From assembly GCF_016424485.1 (NCBI RefSeq), contig NZ_JAELUP010000006.1, positions 32,859 to 96,858 on the forward strand: DNA of 64,000 bases, read 5' to 3'. This document shows, piece by piece, positions 61,382 to 64,000 of the stretch. The notes beneath the pieces were generated by a model. The model made no database searches. It saw only the letters and a program-made list of their open reading frames with translations, and was not told where the DNA came from. Each line of letters opens with the position of its first letter. The first letter of the stretch is position 1. The DNA is from Paenibacillus roseus. GTDB lineage: Bacteria > Bacillota > Bacilli > Paenibacillales > Paenibacillaceae. Made by a program: the position numbers and the translations under genes.

Positions 61382-62269
61382 ATGCCTATTCCCCAAAACA
61401 TAAACGATGAAAATAATAACAAAATGATAGTTAAGGAAGAACGCCTTAGTTTTGTCGTAGGCGAATTCTATTCACGTAAAGATGTCTATCAAATTATGAG
61501 TGTTCCAGAAGGGAAACGAGGAGGAAATTGGGATACTGGTTATTCTCGGTTCAACAACGATTGTTATGTGTTTGCAAATATTGGGGCATCCGGAAGGACA
61601 GGTCATGATTACCCTAATAGGTTTGATGGAAATGATTTAGTTTGGTATGCAAAAAATGGTTCCAAACTATCTCATAATTCTATTCAATCTTTGCTTAACC
61701 CCACAGGGAAGGTTTACATCTTCGTAAGGGAAAGTAATGATAACCCTAATTTTTTATATCTTGGGAATGGAAAAGTAAAAAGCTTTAGGGATACCTCACC
61801 AGTTAATATTGTTTGGCAATTTACTGATCCAAGAGAAAGCCATCCAGAAATATTGACGGAAGAAGTTAGTGAATCAGAAAAGCTAGTTGAGGGTGCGATA
61901 AAGCAAGTTTTTGTAAACATATATGAACGGAACCCGCTAGCAAGAAAAAGGTGCATTGAGCATTATGGAGTAGTATGTAGTGTGTGTGAATTTAACTTCG
62001 CAGATCACTACGGGGAGATTGGGGAAGGTTTCATACATGTGCATCATTTGAAGTCTTTGCGAGAAATTGGTAAGGAGTACGAAATTAACCCTATTAAAGA
62101 TTTGAAGCCTGTTTGTCCTAATTGTCATGCTATGCTTCACAAGCGTAAACCAGAACCGTACTCAATTGAAGAGTTAAGAGGAATTCTTTGGAGTCAAAAG
62201 AAAGTCACGCGAAAAGTAAGCGTCAAATCCAACCCACCTTCAATAGCAGCAAAACCTATGAGAGAATGA
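61382..62269 (+). CDS. HNH endonuclease with N-terminal DUF3427-like domain
   Basis: 295-residue protein. The N-terminal half (VVGEFYSRKDVYQIMSV ... NDLVWYAKNGSKLSHNSIQSLLN ... VYIFVRESNDNPNFLYLGNGKVKSF) resembles DUF3427/PUA-like domains that sit next to nucleases in modification-dependent restriction. The C-terminal half is an HNH nuclease with zinc cysteines CSVC, catalytic HVHHLKSL and CPNCHAMLH. ATG at 61382 follows GGAGG. It could cut modified foreign DNA and takes the place where DrmC might be expected, but a separate restriction gene carried in the same island is equally possible. Confidence 0.85.
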   Translation: MPIPQNINDENNNKMIVKEERLSFVVGEFYSRKDVYQIMSVPEGKRGGNWDTGYSRFNNDCYVFANIGASGRTGHDYPNRFDGNDLVWYAKNGSKLSHNSIQSLLNPTGKVYIFVRESNDNPNFLYLGNGKVKSFRDTSPVNIVWQFTDPRESHPEILTEEVSESEKLVEGAIKQVFVNIYERNPLARKRCIEHYGVVCSVCEFNFADHYGEIGEGFIHVHHLKSLREIGKEYEINPIKDLKPVCPNCHAMLHKRKPEPYSIEELRGILWSQKKVTRKVSVKSNPPSIAAKPMRE

Positions 62270-62289
62270 GGCAACGATACCGATGTTTG

Positions 62290-63393
62290 TCAAGATAGTT
62301 GTCGCGATTTCTCAAAAATAGGATGTTGTCCAGCTTGTGATTTTGTCGCAGCCTGAATAGGCGTAGCTCGTTCAGGATTGAGCCAGACTTCATCTTCTAA
62401 GCTCCAGTCACGCACTTCGCCAGACCAGCGACTGGGGTGCTTGGCTTTTGCGGCCTCGTACACGGCTTTGCGTTTTTTAAATACGTCGTCTGCCAATCCT
62501 TGATGTCGCTGGTTCGGTGTAATGAAATTCAGACCGCTATGACGATGCTCATCGTTGTACCAGCGAGCAAATGACTTCACCCATACCCGTGCCGCCATGA
62601 CGTCTTTAAAGCCTTTGACCGGAAGATCCGGGCGGTACTTGCAGGTGCGAAAAATCGATTCCGCATAGGGATTGTCGTTGCTCACGCGCGGTCGGCTGCG
62701 GGAGGGCGTAATGCCCAAGCTGTACAGCGTCTCGAGTAACGTAGCTCCCTTCATCGGGCTCCCGTTATCCGAATGGAGCACGAGCGGTTGATGACGGATC
62801 ACACATTGCTCCCGGATCACGGTGCATCGAATCAGCTGACTGGCATGCCCCGCCGACTCTTCCTCCCAAATCTCCCAGCCGACGATTTTTCGACTGTACA
62901 AATCCAGGATGAGATACAAGTAGAGTAATAGCCCCTTTGCAGGCCCCGGCAACCAGGTAATGTCCCACATCCACACTTCATTCGGTCCGGTCGCAGCATG
63001 ACGGGTAAGCGGCCTCGCGGTGCGTTTCTTGCTACGCCCGCGATGGTGCTGTTGATTATGCTTATGCATGACGCGATAGAAGCTCGATTCGGAAGCGATA
63101 TAGATGCCTTCGTCAGCCAAAGCAGGCACAATCTGACTTGGTGGCAGGCTCTGGTTGTGCGGCTGCTGAAGAACTTCCAGCACCTGCTGCTCTTCCACCT
63201 CGCTTAGCTTGTTGGCAGGCGCGGGACGCGTAGCGTGAGGGCGTCCATCCTCGGTGCCGCTTTGCTTACGCCAGCGTTGCAGTGTTCGCTGGGTCAGCCC
63301 CAGCTCCTTGCACGCCATCGCTTCTCTTGCACCGGAAACGACGGCGGCTTGAATCAGGGTAATGGCTTGTTTGCGATCTGAGGTGTGGATCAT
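62290..63393 (-). CDS. IS3-family transposase, catalytic subunit (OrfB)
   Basis: 367-residue DDE integrase. The N-terminus has a short helix-turn-helix (ACKELGLTQRTLQRWRKQ), then an HTH_21-like region, then the catalytic triad in VWMWDITWLPG, VLHSDNGSPMKG and SNDNPYAESIFRTCKY. It overlaps OrfA by 4 bp (ATGA), so OrfB is made by coupling or by frameshifting to an OrfAB fusion. It looks intact and possibly active. Confidence 0.92.
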   Translation of the reverse strand: MIHTSDRKQAITLIQAAVVSGAREAMACKELGLTQRTLQRWRKQSGTEDGRPHATRPAPANKLSEVEEQQVLEVLQQPHNQSLPPSQIVPALADEGIYIASESSFYRVMHKHNQQHHRGRSKKRTARPLTRHAATGPNEVWMWDITWLPGPAKGLLLYLYLILDLYSRKIVGWEIWEEESAGHASQLIRCTVIREQCVIRHQPLVLHSDNGSPMKGATLLETLYSLGITPSRSRPRVSNDNPYAESIFRTCKYRPDLPVKGFKDVMAARVWVKSFARWYNDEHRHSGLNFITPNQRHQGLADDVFKKRKAVYEAAKAKHPSRWSGEVRDWSLEDEVWLNPERATPIQAATKSQAGQHPIFEKSRQLS

Positions 63394-63884
63394 TCGTCCT
63401 CGGGGTCCCCCAAAATCGCTTGGGCCTTTTTTCGCAGCACCAACAGGGCGGCGGCTTCGGCGAGCGCGGCTTCCTTACGTTTAAGCTCTCGGCTTAAGGC
63501 TTTGTTCTCTTGTTCTTTAGTGCGAAGCTCTTTCTGCAGCTTACCCGCCTGGGCGGCAACGCCGCCATTGGCTTGCATACAAGTCTCCCGCCAAGCTTCA
63601 ACCTGCTCGACGAACAATCCTTTTGTCCGGCAGTACTCGGCCACCTCGATTTCGCTTAAGCTTGCCGTTTCGATGACAATCGCGAACTTCTCACGTGTAT
63701 TCCATCGCTCGGGTGACACGTCACTGTTATTTGGTATCCCTTGGCCCATTGCCGCCTTCTTCCATTTGTATAACGTCGTCTCCGAGACACCGCTCTCCTT
63801 GGCCACCTGACTCACCGATTCATTATTCGGGGGCAACATTCGCTCTACAATGCTCTGCTTCAACTTTTCATTCACTTGGTTCAT
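63390..63884 (-). CDS. IS3-family transposase, DNA-binding subunit (OrfA)
   Basis: 164-residue protein with a helix-turn-helix (ESVSQVAKESGVSETTLYKWKKAA) and a C-terminal coiled coil (KLQKELRTKEQENKALSRELKRKEAALAEAAALL) of the leucine-zipper kind used for dimerisation in IS3 elements. It is longer than most IS3 OrfA proteins (about 100 residues) because it holds a second region resembling another helix-turn-helix (FAIVIETASLSEIEVAEYCRTKGL). GAGGTGAGAG precedes its ATG. Confidence 0.9.
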   Translation of the reverse strand: MNQVNEKLKQSIVERMLPPNNESVSQVAKESGVSETTLYKWKKAAMGQGIPNNSDVSPERWNTREKFAIVIETASLSEIEVAEYCRTKGLFVEQVEAWRETCMQANGGVAAQAGKLQKELRTKEQENKALSRELKRKEAALAEAAALLVLRKKAQAILGDPEDE

Positions 63885-63947
63885 TTTCTCTCACCTCGTC
63901 CTCGTTATCCCCACTTTATGGATTGTCAACACAAAACTGAACAACAA

Positions 63948-64000
63948 TTATGAGGGCACTTTTCTAGCTTGTACGGGGGTAAGATAGCCGAGAGTACCGT
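63948..64000 (-). CDS. C-terminal end of another IS3-family transposase, cut by the window edge
   Basis: On the minus strand the last 16 full codons before a TAA read GTLGYLTPVQARKVPS. The LGYLTPVQAR pattern is the usual C-terminus of IS3-family OrfB proteins. The rest lies beyond position 64000. TGTCAACACAAAACTGAAC just downstream of its stop (63925-63943) may be its terminal repeat. Confidence 0.6.
   Translation of the reverse strand, partial: GTLGYLTPVQARKVPS

Larger units (their letters stand above)
62284..63931 (-). mobile_element. IS3-family insertion sequence (ends tentative)
   Basis: Two overlapping transposase frames on the minus strand make up an IS3-type element. Tentative ends are TGTTTGTCAAG at 62284 and, read on the other strand, TGTTGACAA ending at 63931; they are only partly alike, so the borders are not certain. 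No target duplication could be confirmed. It lies directly to the right of the defence island. Confidence 0.6.

Overview
The window looks like chromosomal DNA of a spore-forming, moderately GC-rich member of the Bacillota, most likely Paenibacillus or a close relative. The reasons are a GerA-type germinant receptor operon, a spore-photoproduct-lyase-like radical SAM protein, a Bacillus-type thiamin salvage operon under a TPP riboswitch, strong GGAGG ribosome binding sites, frequent GTG/TTG starts and type I-C-like CRISPR repeats. No rRNA or tRNA gene was recognised.

Layout. 1-3340: the two halves of a heterodimeric ABC exporter (the first is cut by the window edge). 3341-4516: a gene-free stretch with a 114-bp inverted repeat, a leader-like segment and a short CRISPR array with no cas genes in the window. 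4517-10066: copper ATPase, phasin-like protein, UbiB-like kinase and a VanX-like dipeptidase lipoprotein. 10104-13842 (minus): gerB-gerA-gerC-like germination operon with a candidate sigma-G promoter. 13999-19452: membrane and metabolic housekeeping genes. 19571-22810 (minus): a carbohydrate-type ABC importer. 22899-23821: a chimeric MarR/MFS wreck. 23818-25492: radical SAM and HAD proteins.

25555-35781 is a coherent thiamin regulon. A TPP riboswitch with terminator precedes a pyrimidine salvage block (YlmB-like deformylase, TenA, ThiZ-ThiX-ThiY) and then thiF-thiE-thiS-thiG-thiO-thiD and a MEKHLA-domain gene. The import genes would bring in a degraded thiamin pyrimidine, YlmB and TenA would convert it to HMP, ThiD would phosphorylate it, ThiF/S/G/O would make the thiazole and ThiE would join the two halves.

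35950-39310 holds a less ordinary cassette: an ABC exporter fused to a cyclic-nucleotide-binding-type domain, two GNAT-like proteins and, between them, a 31-codon gene with its own GGAGG site whose stop overlaps the next start (TAATG). An LtaS-like enzyme follows. 41642-51120 returns to regulators, transporters and enzymes, including a MocR-type regulator whose PLP lysine is replaced by asparagine, plus fragments of dead genes.

51438-62269 is a visibly more AT-rich defence island. It encodes a Vsr-like/cytosine-5-methyltransferase fusion, a large DrmE-like protein, a DrmA-like helicase, a DrmB-like DUF1998 protein and an HNH endonuclease with an N-terminal domain resembling DUF3427. This reads as a class 2 DISARM-like system with no recognisable DrmC, in which an HNH protein follows drmB. 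It is bounded on the right by IS3-family elements. This island and the peptide cassette are the two places most worth further study.
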